A DNA stretch of 64,000 nt from the NCBI GenBank assembly GCA_023437365.1, contig JAEZGK010000035.1, positions 1-64,000 of the forward strand. Reading direction: 5' to 3'. Of this stretch, positions 48,406 to 57,506 are shown piece by piece. The notes beneath the pieces are model-generated. The model did not search any database and was not told where the DNA came from. It worked only from the letters and a program-made list of their open reading frames with translations. Each line of letters begins with the position of its first letter. Position 1 is the first letter of the stretch. A program made the translations under genes and the position numbers. Origin of the DNA: Bacillota bacterium. Lineage in GTDB: Bacteria; Bacillota; Clostridia; Lachnospirales; Lachnospiraceae.

Positions 48406-49824
48406 TTATTCTTCCAGGGTGAAAGCTGCAAAGCTGGCACTTCCTTCCCCCTGATAAGTAAAGTATAATGCCTGAACCCCGTCAGGGATAGCAATCTTTG
48501 ATGTATATTCAGTCCATACATTGGTAAAATCAACCGGTATACTTCCAAGAGCTTCACCGTTCCACGAGGTCTTCACCTGGAATTCTCCCTTACAATAGCC
48601 CCTAACCTTAATCTTTACCTTTTTGATACCATGGCAGTCAAAGTATTTAAAGCCTGCGGTGGCAGAAGCTCTCATATTTGCGATATATCCAAGCTCTTCA
48701 TCGCCATCTCTGCCATCCTGAGTGATCTTGGGGAAGCGGGCATCCAGCCAACCTCCGAGTTCACCGGTATAACGTTCCTCATCCTTACATAACAGATTGC
48801 AGGCAATATATGTAGGGTATTCGCCAAAGCCTTGCAAAGGTCCCCCATTGAGCCCACAGGAGGTCATCTCAACCTGAGGGATTATGAAGTCATCCTTGAT
48901 CTCGATCTGTTCGGCACACCCCTGACGGCAGAAATGAGTGCCGTTCGTTTGTCTGTGATAGAATATATACCATTTTCCGTTGATCTCCACCATACCGCCG
49001 TGATTATTTCCACCGTAGCACATAGGTTGTTCAGCCGGTTTATAGGTATCAATATTCAGGTCATTGTTGCTGACGATTACTCCACGATATACAAAATCCT
49101 TAGTTGGACTTTTACTGGTTGCATAACACAGCTCATGCATAACAATGGAGGAATAGACAAAGTAATAGGTATCCCCAACTTTGCGAATGGAGGGTGCTTC
49201 AAAGAACTCATGTCCTTCATACCCACTGCCGGTACTGTAGGGTTCGCTCGGTGCAATGAATACCGGCTCCTCCAGGATGGTTAACATATCAGCGGCGAGA
49301 ACTGTAGCCATAGGCCCTTTTCTTGACCGATCTCCCTTGGCACAGAAACCGGTATAAAGGTAGGTTACTTCTCCCTCTGTCAATACCCCGGGATCGAATT
49401 GAGGCTGATCTCCTGCTCTTTCCCCCAGGCGGGTTCCATCCTGATCATGGACATAGCCGTAGAATTCATACTTGCCTGCGGGTGTATCACAGACAGCCAC
49501 AGAAACGATGGATACTTTATCAAGAACATAGTACAAGTAATAACGCCCATCCGGTCCTTGTGTGACATCCGGAGCATAGAGGCACATCGCTCCGGTAGAA
49601 TTCAGCGGATCGTCAGTCTTACGATAAATCACTCCCTCATACCGCCAATCACCGAGATTATCTGTCGGTGCTGACCAGCAGACATAATCATTCAAACAAA
49701 ATGCATGACCGTTAAAGCGATCATGAGAACCATAAACATATACTCTGTCATTGAAAACATAAGGCTCGCCATCCGGTATATATTCCCAGGATGGTAAATA
49801 TGGATTAAATGCTTGTTTTTTCAC
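48406..49824 (-). CDS. Glycoside hydrolase family 43 enzyme with C-terminal CBM-like domain
   Basis: A 472-residue enzyme of the five-bladed beta-propeller GH43 group, whose members are beta-xylosidases and alpha-L-arabinofuranosidases. The N-terminal YIPDGEPYVFNDRVYVYGSHD holds the expected catalytic base region. Further markers are YAPDVTQGPDGRYYLYYV and GHEFFEAPSIRKVGDTYYFVY (acid region). A beta-sandwich C-terminus (about 350-470) looks like CBM6. There is no signal peptide, so it acts inside the cell. The start codon is GTG at 49824 with AAAGGAGAG upstream. It is the distal gene of the hemicellulose locus. Confidence 0.9.
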   Translation of the reverse strand: MKKQAFNPYLPSWEYIPDGEPYVFNDRVYVYGSHDRFNGHAFCLNDYVCWSAPTDNLGDWRYEGVIYRKTDDPLNSTGAMCLYAPDVTQGPDGRYYLYYVLDKVSIVSVAVCDTPAGKYEFYGYVHDQDGTRLGERAGDQPQFDPGVLTEGEVTYLYTGFCAKGDRSRKGPMATVLAADMLTILEEPVFIAPSEPYSTGSGYEGHEFFEAPSIRKVGDTYYFVYSSIVMHELCYATSKSPTKDFVYRGVIVSNNDLNIDTYKPAEQPMCYGGNNHGGMVEINGKWYIFYHRQTNGTHFCRQGCAEQIEIKDDFIIPQVEMTSCGLNGGPLQGFGEYPTYIACNLLCKDEERYTGELGGWLDARFPKITQDGRDGDEELGYIANMRASATAGFKYFDCHGIKKVKIKVRGYCKGEFQVKTSWNGEALGSIPVDFTNVWTEYTSKIAIPDGVQALYFTYQGEGSASFAAFTLEE

Positions 49825-49965
49825 GAAATACTCTCCTTTTAGTTATACTTGCATTTTGAAGCGTTTCTATGGTCAGAAGCCTGCTTCCTAGTATTCTGAC
49901 GATATTAGAACAAGAAGGAAACACTGTCTTGATCATTATATACCTTAATGGAACTGTTGAACAGC

Positions 49966-51498
49966 CTACAGTTCGTCTTCTGCAATCTCTTCCTTCGATC
50001 TTTCAATCAGAAATTTCATAAATTCTTCTTCTTCCTGCTTCGCCTCATATACTCCGTCTGTGGAGAAGGTCAGACCATAGGGTGTCTCCTTCGTATACGG
50101 GTCCCAATAGGGCATCTCTGTTCCATCCGCATCCTTTCCGTTCGGATCTCCGTTCTTTATGAAATTACACCAGTAATTACACATCAGTCGTGCAAGATCA
50201 TAATGCTTTCCGTGAAAAGGTCTCCAGCATTTCGCAAGGGTCTCAAAGAAGAACCAAAGATCAACGGAATGGAAGTTACCCGGATGGTCCCAGCCTGGGA
50301 TATCTGCATCGAAGCGGTAATAATAGCAGTTATTCTCATTTTTATACTCCTGATTCTTCAGGAACAGAGTTTTCACGGTACATTCGATCCCGCTGACAGG
50401 GGCGTAATGTTTCTCCTCCTTCTTCCAGGCTTCTTCAAACCTTAAAAACTCCTCCGCATGATCACCAAAGATATCTTTCACTTTTTTACGGTACTCCTCT
50501 TCTGAGTCCGCATAGATTGTATTCGGGAATTCATCTGTAGTATTTCCTGCCATGAGTGGTACCTTTGCATGCTTATTCTCTGCATATAGCTTGATCGGGT
50601 CTCCTACGCAGAAGCATCCGTCGATCACTGTTGCCATTCGATCGTTATTTGCGGCAAACTTCGCATAACTATCCCGGATATAGAAAGCATCAAGCTTTCT
50701 TGCTTCCTCCAGACTCTGAACACCGATGAATTCAAAGAACCTCTTACCGAGCTGTTCTGCCTCAGCAAGGACTCGAGGTTTAAAAATAAAGCGTTCCCGA
50801 TACGGATTGCGTATCATTCCACTCAGCACAATCGCTTTCTGAAATAAGCCAAAATTCTTCGGGCAGGTCATCTGAGACATAACACTTCCGCCTCCTGCTG
50901 ACTGACCTGCAATCGTGATATTCTCGGGATCACCACCGAAGGCCTGGATATTTCGGATTACCCAGTTCAGACCGGCCTGCTGATCCAGATTACCGAAATT
51001 TGTGGGGGCATCCGGCTGTTTGGCTGTGAGCTCGGGGTGAGCCAGAAAACCAAAAACATTGAGCCTGTAATTCACAGTAACCACGACAACGCCACGTCTG
51101 GCAATCCTCTCTCCGTCAAATTCCATCTCAGAGGGATAGCCCCATTGAAGGCCACCGCCGAAATACCACACCAGAACAGGCTGTTTTTCCTCCGGTTGCT
51201 TTGCGCTGGTCCAAATATTCAGATAGAGGCAGTCCTCATTCATAGCTACCTCTGAATCTACATGCCATTCCCGGTCATAGATGTTGTCTCCGAGACCGGG
51301 TGTATCCTGAACCGATATCGGTGCAAACCGGTATGCCTCCCGTATTCCCTCCCAGTTTGCGCAGGGTTGCGGAGTACGCCATCTATTTTCTCCTACGGGC
51401 GGCGCTGCGAAGGGAATTCCTTTAAAGGCTGTTATCCTAGGGTCTGCAGCCTCGATTCCTCTGACCATTCCATTTTCTGTCCTTGCTGTTCTGATCAT
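49966..51498 (-). CDS. Type-B carboxylesterase
   Basis: A 510-residue alpha/beta hydrolase. The nucleophile elbow GQSAGGG lies near residue 196, NEDCLYLNIW and the oxyanion-loop YFGGGLQWG precede it, and the Glu and His candidates are in GNTTDEF (about 320) and NFHSVDLWF (about 410). There is no signal peptide. In this locus it may remove acyl or aromatic esters from imported arabinoxylan fragments (inference). It overlaps the upstream beta-helix gene by 4 bp (ATGA). Confidence 0.92.
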   Translation of the reverse strand: MIRTARTENGMVRGIEAADPRITAFKGIPFAAPPVGENRWRTPQPCANWEGIREAYRFAPISVQDTPGLGDNIYDREWHVDSEVAMNEDCLYLNIWTSAKQPEEKQPVLVWYFGGGLQWGYPSEMEFDGERIARRGVVVVTVNYRLNVFGFLAHPELTAKQPDAPTNFGNLDQQAGLNWVIRNIQAFGGDPENITIAGQSAGGGSVMSQMTCPKNFGLFQKAIVLSGMIRNPYRERFIFKPRVLAEAEQLGKRFFEFIGVQSLEEARKLDAFYIRDSYAKFAANNDRMATVIDGCFCVGDPIKLYAENKHAKVPLMAGNTTDEFPNTIYADSEEEYRKKVKDIFGDHAEEFLRFEEAWKKEEKHYAPVSGIECTVKTLFLKNQEYKNENNCYYYRFDADIPGWDHPGNFHSVDLWFFFETLAKCWRPFHGKHYDLARLMCNYWCNFIKNGDPNGKDADGTEMPYWDPYTKETPYGLTFSTDGVYEAKQEEEEFMKFLIERSKEEIAEDEL

Positions 51499-53477
51499 AT
51501 ACTATCCTCCTTATTTCTAGAATACTTTCTTGGATCTATCCGGTATAAGTTGCCGCACTTCAATTCTGTCATCGGTCCGGGCAGCCGCTTCTCGGTTTTC
51601 ACAGTAGTTCCATAAAAATTAGTCGGTACCAAAGCTGCATTACTGACCGCCTTAATTTCTGAGGGATCATAAAGCAACCGGTGTTTCTCTAACTGCCTCC
51701 AATAATCCTGTGGAGTATCCTCTGACTTACCTGCCTGCAGGGTGTAGCCTTCGGTATCTACCTCCAACTCAAACCAGCCTTCCTGTCCGGTTAAATCAAA
51801 GCCATAGAATTCCTGCCAAGCGGGAAGGTCCAGACATGCTTCGGGAGCCGGATACATCACTCTTAAGTAACCTCCGGTTTGTTTTACATACAGATTACCT
51901 TCTGCTTCATTTTTTTCAGTAGGCAAGGTGATTGCAGCCTCGCCACATTGATAGAATATATTGTTGAACAGACGGGCGTCTCTGGAGGTGCCGCCTCGGA
52001 GCAGTCCGTGCATACGAAAGGCTACCGGTTTGGCATAATAGCCTGAACCTCTGCAATTCCCGATCAGGTTGTTAGCAATATAGAGATGGTCCGTCCCTTC
52101 CCCATAGATAGCATAACCGTTCACAGCATCAGTTTCAACCAGTTTATACCAGCCTGTGGAGCCAGGCTCCTTTGGTATCTTCTCAGGATCAAACCGTCCT
52201 TCGATATTCCAAAAGATATTGTTATCAATGAGATTTATTCCGTCTCTGGTACATTCTATAAAAATCGCTTCCCGCTGTTCTATCCCATCCAGGAACAGAT
52301 TCTGGGTAATTCGGTTGTTTTCATTTGCACAATCAAGCCAAAGATGATCCGCACGGTAGGTCTGTCTGAAAATATTCCTTCGAATGAGACAGTTGATACT
52401 ATTATGTGCTTTCAGGGCCCCTGCCTCCCAGGACAGCTCCATCTTCTGCCAACCGGTTCCTTCGATCAAATTATCCTCGATCAGATAGCGCTCTGCAAAA
52501 AGTGCCGCTATACCACAGACACCGACATCCCTGATCCGGCAGCCTCGAATGATGCTGTAACCCACCAGCTGATCCGGTATGATCTCATGATGCCAGCACT
52601 CGTTACCGATATCTATGCCGACTGCATTGGACCAATCAATCTCACAGTCTTCGATAATCCAATGATGCCCACGATAACAGGAAATGGACCCTCGTTGCGG
52701 TACCGGAGCTCCGGTTGCCGCATGAGCACAGATTAACCCCTTTACCTTGATGTAGGATAAGAACGGTATCTCGGGAGCAAAGCACTGCTCTCGGCTGGTA
52801 AGCTCTATACGGTGGTTTGAAGGATCATCGTCCTTCTCCAGACGAAAATGTACTGTCTGTCCGTTGGCTTCTACCCAGAAGGAGCCCTCCTTCAGAGAAA
52901 GCTGATTATATAAGCTTACCTGTTGCAGAGGCTTCCCATCACAAAAAACCATTCCTCTGCGGTTTAAATAGGTGGTCATATCTGTCTTTTCATATTCTAT
53001 AAACAATCTGTCATGCAAAATATTGATAGCACAGAAGGGATTGTAGCCCTGAAAGTCCTCCGGCTTCAGTCTGGTCTGCCATATACGGATTGTAGTCTCT
53101 TCTTTACTCTTAGTAAAACCGGGAGAAAGCCTCCAGCCGGTACTTTTTTCAAATTGAACCGCCTCCACAGAGGCTTTGATTACTGCTGCTCCATCTCCGT
53201 AAGCCTCATAGGAGATCATCCGATCGGGTCCTTCCCCTCCTCTTGCAGGGCGGACACATTCCCGGTATTCACCGCCATGTATCCATATCCTGGTTCCGGC
53301 TGTGGCAATTGCTGCCGCGGTATTGATTGATCGAAAGGGATGCTCCTGACTTCCGTCGTTTTCATCCGAGGCTGCCGGATGGTTACAGTCTACATGGTAT
53401 TCACGTTCATATTCTTGCTCTATTTCCCAGAAATCAAATTCGTTTCCATCCGGAAGGCATGCTGTCCTATCCATCAT
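51495..53477 (-). CDS. Right-handed beta-helix protein (DUF1565-like), possible carbohydrate-active enzyme
   Basis: A 660-residue protein without a signal peptide. The start region YHVDCNHPAASDENDGSQEH then PFRSINTAAAIATAGTRIWI resembles DUF1565/pectate-lyase-like beta-helix proteins. The middle (about 280-560) is a run of right-handed helix coils with repeated Asn and Ile ladders (LIEDNLIEGTG, NLIDNNIFWN, LYIANNLIGN). Family members include lyases, epimerases and glycosidases, and the activity here is unassigned. I chose the first of an ATG pair at 53477, after AAGGGAG. It is coupled to the esterase by an ATGA overlap. Confidence 0.8.
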   Translation of the reverse strand: MMDRTACLPDGNEFDFWEIEQEYEREYHVDCNHPAASDENDGSQEHPFRSINTAAAIATAGTRIWIHGGEYRECVRPARGGEGPDRMISYEAYGDGAAVIKASVEAVQFEKSTGWRLSPGFTKSKEETTIRIWQTRLKPEDFQGYNPFCAINILHDRLFIEYEKTDMTTYLNRRGMVFCDGKPLQQVSLYNQLSLKEGSFWVEANGQTVHFRLEKDDDPSNHRIELTSREQCFAPEIPFLSYIKVKGLICAHAATGAPVPQRGSISCYRGHHWIIEDCEIDWSNAVGIDIGNECWHHEIIPDQLVGYSIIRGCRIRDVGVCGIAALFAERYLIEDNLIEGTGWQKMELSWEAGALKAHNSINCLIRRNIFRQTYRADHLWLDCANENNRITQNLFLDGIEQREAIFIECTRDGINLIDNNIFWNIEGRFDPEKIPKEPGSTGWYKLVETDAVNGYAIYGEGTDHLYIANNLIGNCRGSGYYAKPVAFRMHGLLRGGTSRDARLFNNIFYQCGEAAITLPTEKNEAEGNLYVKQTGGYLRVMYPAPEACLDLPAWQEFYGFDLTGQEGWFELEVDTEGYTLQAGKSEDTPQDYWRQLEKHRLLYDPSEIKAVSNAALVPTNFYGTTVKTEKRLPGPMTELKCGNLYRIDPRKYSRNKEDSI

Positions 53478-53530
53478 ACTTTTCTCCCTTCCGCCACCAA
53501 GCGGCGGCACAAACAAAACCCGAAAGAAGT

Positions 53531-53698
53531 TCAAAATGAAATTCTTGAACGAATTCTTGAATTCGTTTTATTTCATTTTGGAGTTCTTTTAATTGCGAAT
53601 ATAGTTTCATTCGCAATGTGAAAGTTCTTTTTCTTTCACTCTTCCTGCGTTTAGGAAGAGGGCCTGCCGGGAAGCTTTACGCTCCCAGACAAGCCCTC
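53531..53698. other. Run of six hairpins between SBP and beta-helix genes
   Basis: CAAAATGAAA/TTTCATTTTG encloses AACGAATTC/GAATTCGTT. Then follow ATTGCGAAT/ATTCGCAAT, GTGAAAG/CTTTCAC, CTCTTCCT/AGGAAGAG and GAGGGC/GCCCTC with an inner TGCCGGGAAGC-type stem. At least one probably ends or trims the importer transcript. Confidence 0.65.
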
Positions 53699-53754
53699 CC
53701 CACTGCTTATTGCTAATCAGTAACTAATCCTTGATATTCCATAATAAGCCTTAC

Positions 53755-55536
53755 TTATTTTACTGCTGCATTCTTAGCATCTAACTCAACCTGATATTTA
53801 TCTCTATCAAATTTCACAAGATCCTGGAAGCCTAAACCATCCATCTGCTTGCTCATCTCATCCCACAGGGAGTCGAATTCAGCCTGATCCTTAGCAAAAA
53901 TCATTCTCCAGGAGTAGTCATTTAAGGTTTCACTACACTGGCCTCTGATTACTGCGATGTCATTTGTATCGGGTGCAAGAGCTACACTAACATTCGGGCT
54001 AACTAAGAGAACGTTATTCTTCTTCATATATTCAGCGGGTTCAGCTGCGCCGAATTTTGCCTGCCACTCCTTCTTCATCTCAGTTAAAGTAGCTGCCTTA
54101 TAGGTGCTCCAATACTGGAAGTTATAAGGTTCACCGGTATTTGGATTGGTGCTGATTGCATGAACGAACCATTGATTAATTGCATTATTACCATCCTTGT
54201 AACCTGCGCCGCCCCACTCTGCAGGAACCGGCAGATTATCCATTAATGCACTTTCATTCTGTACAGTATATTTTCCATCTGATCCAACAGTATAGTTAAA
54301 GTCTCTTATACCATCATGCTGGTATTCCAGAGCTTCAGGGCTTGCATACCAATCAAGGAAATCAAGAATTCTCTGGTATTTTGCATCATCTACTTTAGAT
54401 CCGACACCCCAAACACGTCCACTACCGAAGTAAGTATCAGAGTCTGCATAGTATTTTTGATCTTTAACAGGAACGAAGATAAATGCTGTTCCATCCTTTA
54501 ATCTGTCTGTTGTATTCCAGAAACCAACCTGCCAGCTATACCACATTAAGTATACCTGACCTGCTGATAACTTAGCACTAACAGCGTTCCAGTCCTGTGT
54601 ACCGGAATCGGGATCAACTAAGCCTCTCAGCTTAGCTTTGTTTAAGAAATTAAGAATCTTATAATAGGAAGCATTCTTATCGGTAACTGTAGTAAAGGTT
54701 CCATCGGGCTTTAAGATATTAGAACCCTTAATCTTCTCACCATACCAGGTGGTAAGCTGAACAACGTTAGCAATACCCAGCATGCCATCGCCGCCGTCCC
54801 AATCCGGCCACAGAGAGAAGGGATATGCATTATCTCCGTCCTTATTGGTGGGCTGAGCCTTCATCATTGCTTCCAGAGCATCCAGAAGTCCGTCCAGATC
54901 CTTGATTTCCGGCTCGCCTATCTGCTTATATAAGTCCCAGCGAAGTAACGGGCTGGAGTAGATAACGTCCTCTGAATAGGAGGTTGGAGAAGTATTGGTC
55001 ATCTGACAAGGAATACCATAGGTGATTCCTGCATCATTTCCGGGCAGACCCTTATTTAATACGTCGATCTGCTCCTTATACTGCATAAGATTTGGACAAT
55101 TTGCGAGACCTGCACCGATATCCTTGATCAGGCCATTCTTAACACAATCCTGGAAATCAGTATTCTCGAGAATCACAATATCACCAAGATTACCGGAGCT
55201 TGCACGTGTCTGATAAATTGCTTCTCCGGCTACCTGAGGAGCTATGATATTGAGTTCGATGTTAAACTTTTCCTTTACTAACTGCGCGAACCAACCAATC
55301 TGCATTCCCTGATAGTTAGCAGCCACGTCATAGATATCAAATGTCATGGGTTCCGAATAGTCCTTAGCTGCACCAGCATCCTTGGTATCAGCCGCTGCAG
55401 TAGGCTCTGCTGTCTGAGTGTTTGTTGTTTCCGCAGCTTTCTTATCACCTGTGTCAGCTTTTCCTGCACAGCCAGCTAAAGAAGTGACAACCATCATAAC
55501 AACCAATACTGTAGCCAATAATTTTTTAAGCTTCAT
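53755..55536 (-). CDS. Extracellular sugar-binding lipoprotein (ABC importer)
   Basis: A 593-residue solute-binding protein. A lipoprotein signal with lipobox SLAGC ends at Cys23, followed by a Thr/Ala-rich linker (to about 60). The remainder is a large two-lobe binding domain of the family that accompanies LplB/YtcP-type permeases. Likely ligands are oligosaccharides from hemicellulose, judged by its neighbours. It is the last gene of the GH51-permease-permease-SBP operon. Confidence 0.92.
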   Translation of the reverse strand: MKLKKLLATVLVVMMVVTSLAGCAGKADTGDKKAAETTNTQTAEPTAAADTKDAGAAKDYSEPMTFDIYDVAANYQGMQIGWFAQLVKEKFNIELNIIAPQVAGEAIYQTRASSGNLGDIVILENTDFQDCVKNGLIKDIGAGLANCPNLMQYKEQIDVLNKGLPGNDAGITYGIPCQMTNTSPTSYSEDVIYSSPLLRWDLYKQIGEPEIKDLDGLLDALEAMMKAQPTNKDGDNAYPFSLWPDWDGGDGMLGIANVVQLTTWYGEKIKGSNILKPDGTFTTVTDKNASYYKILNFLNKAKLRGLVDPDSGTQDWNAVSAKLSAGQVYLMWYSWQVGFWNTTDRLKDGTAFIFVPVKDQKYYADSDTYFGSGRVWGVGSKVDDAKYQRILDFLDWYASPEALEYQHDGIRDFNYTVGSDGKYTVQNESALMDNLPVPAEWGGAGYKDGNNAINQWFVHAISTNPNTGEPYNFQYWSTYKAATLTEMKKEWQAKFGAAEPAEYMKKNNVLLVSPNVSVALAPDTNDIAVIRGQCSETLNDYSWRMIFAKDQAEFDSLWDEMSKQMDGLGFQDLVKFDRDKYQVELDAKNAAVK

Positions 55537-55600
55537 TTTTAATCCTCCCTTTCAATAATGAATGTTAAATATAATTAACAATGAATTTCTTCATTGCTCA

Positions 55601-56533
55601 TTATCCCTTGACTGCGCCGATCATAATTCCCTTAACAAAGAACCTTTGGAAGATCGGATAGATCAGAATAATCGGTGTTACTACGACGATGGTAACCGTC
55701 ATACGGATTGAGGTTGCCGTCTGAGCACTGGCAAGGCTTGCCGCCATACTTGCGGAAGACGTGGCACTGTTTACCAATGCTTTCAGTGAACTTGCCTGAT
55801 TTATGTATTGATACAGGGTAAACTGAAGTGTATACAGCTTATTGTCAGTAACCAAAAGCAAGGTATCCTGAAAAGCGTTCCATTGCGCTACCGCTGCAAA
55901 GATTGCAATGGTTGCCAGAATGGGCTTAATAACTGGTATCATAACTCGGAAAAATATCTTTAAGGTCCCTGCTCCATCGATCTCCGCGGCATCCTGCAAT
56001 TCCTTGGGAACATTTTCCACAAAAGTCTTACATAGAACGATATAAAATGGAGTTACTGCCACCGGGAAGATATAGGCCCAGAAGTTATTCGTAAGGTGTA
56101 AATTTCTCATCGTAAGATACCACGGGATGATACCTGCATTGAAATACATCGTAGCCACGACAAAACGATACCAGAACTTACGTTTCCACAGGGTTTCTCT
56201 GGTGAACATATATCCCAGAAAGGCGGCGACGATTACCGTCAGCGCCGTTCCTATGACTGTTCTTCCAACAGAAACTCTCAGGGCTTGGAACAAATCCGGT
56301 ATTTTTAGTACACTGATATAGTTACTTAGGTGAAAACCCTTGATCCAGAATACAACCTTACCTCTTTCACTTAAGTTATTGGCACTGAGCGTATTGATAA
56401 ATATATAATAGAATGGATAGGCGCATACAAAAGCAAATAAGGAATAAACCACATAGGTTATAAAGCTGATGATTTTGTCGCTGACGCTTGATTTCATTTT
56501 TTGTTTTTTTTCTTTTATATTATTAGGACTCAT
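55601..56533 (-). CDS. Sugar ABC importer permease, YtcP/LplC-like
   Basis: A 310-residue inner-membrane subunit with six helices. The EAA loop is EIDGAGTLKIFFRVMIPVIKP (one residue group per subunit contacts the ATPase). VYSLFAFVCAYPFYYIFINT is the first helix. It is followed by the binding-protein gene at 64 bp. No ATPase subunit is encoded in the window, so a shared MsmK-like ATPase elsewhere is implied. Confidence 0.93.
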   Translation of the reverse strand: MSPNNIKEKKQKMKSSVSDKIISFITYVVYSLFAFVCAYPFYYIFINTLSANNLSERGKVVFWIKGFHLSNYISVLKIPDLFQALRVSVGRTVIGTALTVIVAAFLGYMFTRETLWKRKFWYRFVVATMYFNAGIIPWYLTMRNLHLTNNFWAYIFPVAVTPFYIVLCKTFVENVPKELQDAAEIDGAGTLKIFFRVMIPVIKPILATIAIFAAVAQWNAFQDTLLLVTDNKLYTLQFTLYQYINQASSLKALVNSATSSASMAASLASAQTATSIRMTVTIVVVTPIILIYPIFQRFFVKGIMIGAVKG

Positions 56534-56567
56534 TTCTAAACCCTCCTGACTTATTCAACATCTCCAA

Positions 56568-57488
56568 TCAGATAAATCCTTCTCCTCTGATCATCTTGGA
56601 TACACTGTTCGTAATACATAACAACAGGATGCTGACCACACTCTTGAAAATACTGATTGCAGTGGAAAGCGAATAACCTCCGCCGCTCATGGCCAGATTG
56701 TACACGTACAGATCCAAAACCTGAATCGTCTCCTTGTTGAAGGCATTTTGGAAAACATAAAACTGTTCGAAACCATTGGAAAGGAAGTTGGCAAGGTTTA
56801 TCATTACCAATACAAAATAAGTCGGCAGAAGGCAGGGAAGTGTAATATGCCAGATTACCTTCATTCTTGAAGCACCGTCTACCCTTGCAGCCTCATTCAT
56901 CTGCTCATCAATACCGGCGATTGCAGCGATATACATAATTGCTGCCCATCCGGCATTCTTCCAGGTAAGCCATACCCACATCTTAAACCAGATATGGTTA
57001 GAGTTTTGCAAAAACTGCTGCGGGGCATCAATAATTCCCAGACTCATCAACAAAGAATTTACAACACCGGTACTGTTTAAAACACAATAAGCAATGGAAT
57101 AAACCAAAACCCAGCTGATAAAGTTCGGAAGTGTGGTTACTGTTTGAACAAATTTTCTAAAGGGTTTACATTTAATTTCATTCAAAAATACCGCAAATAC
57201 CATCGGGAACCAGGAAAACAGCAAGCTTAGACCACTGATACCAAAGGTATTGAGCAGTACCTGAAGCAATTGCTTTACCTTCACGCTATTCCCAAGCATG
57301 GACTTGAACCATTTCAAACCTACAAACTGATCCATACTGAGCGGATAAGGAGGTTTATAATCAAAAAATGCATATACCCAGCCGTACAGCGGATAGTAAG
57401 AGAACACCGCTACCAGCACCAGAAATGGCAGAATGTAGGCAAATTCCTTGATTGATCTAACATTTTTCCTATTTGCAAAAAATTTCAT
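56568..57488 (-). CDS. Sugar ABC importer permease, LplB-like
   Basis: A 306-residue inner-membrane subunit with six helices. The opening YILPFLVLVAVFSYYPLYGW is typical of the LplB branch, and the EAA loop is AARVDGASRMKVIWHITLPCL. It lies 18 bp after the GH51 gene and 34 bp before its partner permease. GAGGT-like ribosome binding text precedes the ATG. Confidence 0.93.
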   Translation of the reverse strand: MKFFANRKNVRSIKEFAYILPFLVLVAVFSYYPLYGWVYAFFDYKPPYPLSMDQFVGLKWFKSMLGNSVKVKQLLQVLLNTFGISGLSLLFSWFPMVFAVFLNEIKCKPFRKFVQTVTTLPNFISWVLVYSIAYCVLNSTGVVNSLLMSLGIIDAPQQFLQNSNHIWFKMWVWLTWKNAGWAAIMYIAAIAGIDEQMNEAARVDGASRMKVIWHITLPCLLPTYFVLVMINLANFLSNGFEQFYVFQNAFNKETIQVLDLYVYNLAMSGGGYSLSTAISIFKSVVSILLLCITNSVSKMIRGEGFI

Positions 57489-57506
57489 GCTATATACCTC
57501 CTTTCG

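Noticed and set aside
49948..53621. Multiple plus-strand frames up to 216 codons
   Set aside because: Shadows of the esterase and beta-helix genes on the minus strand.
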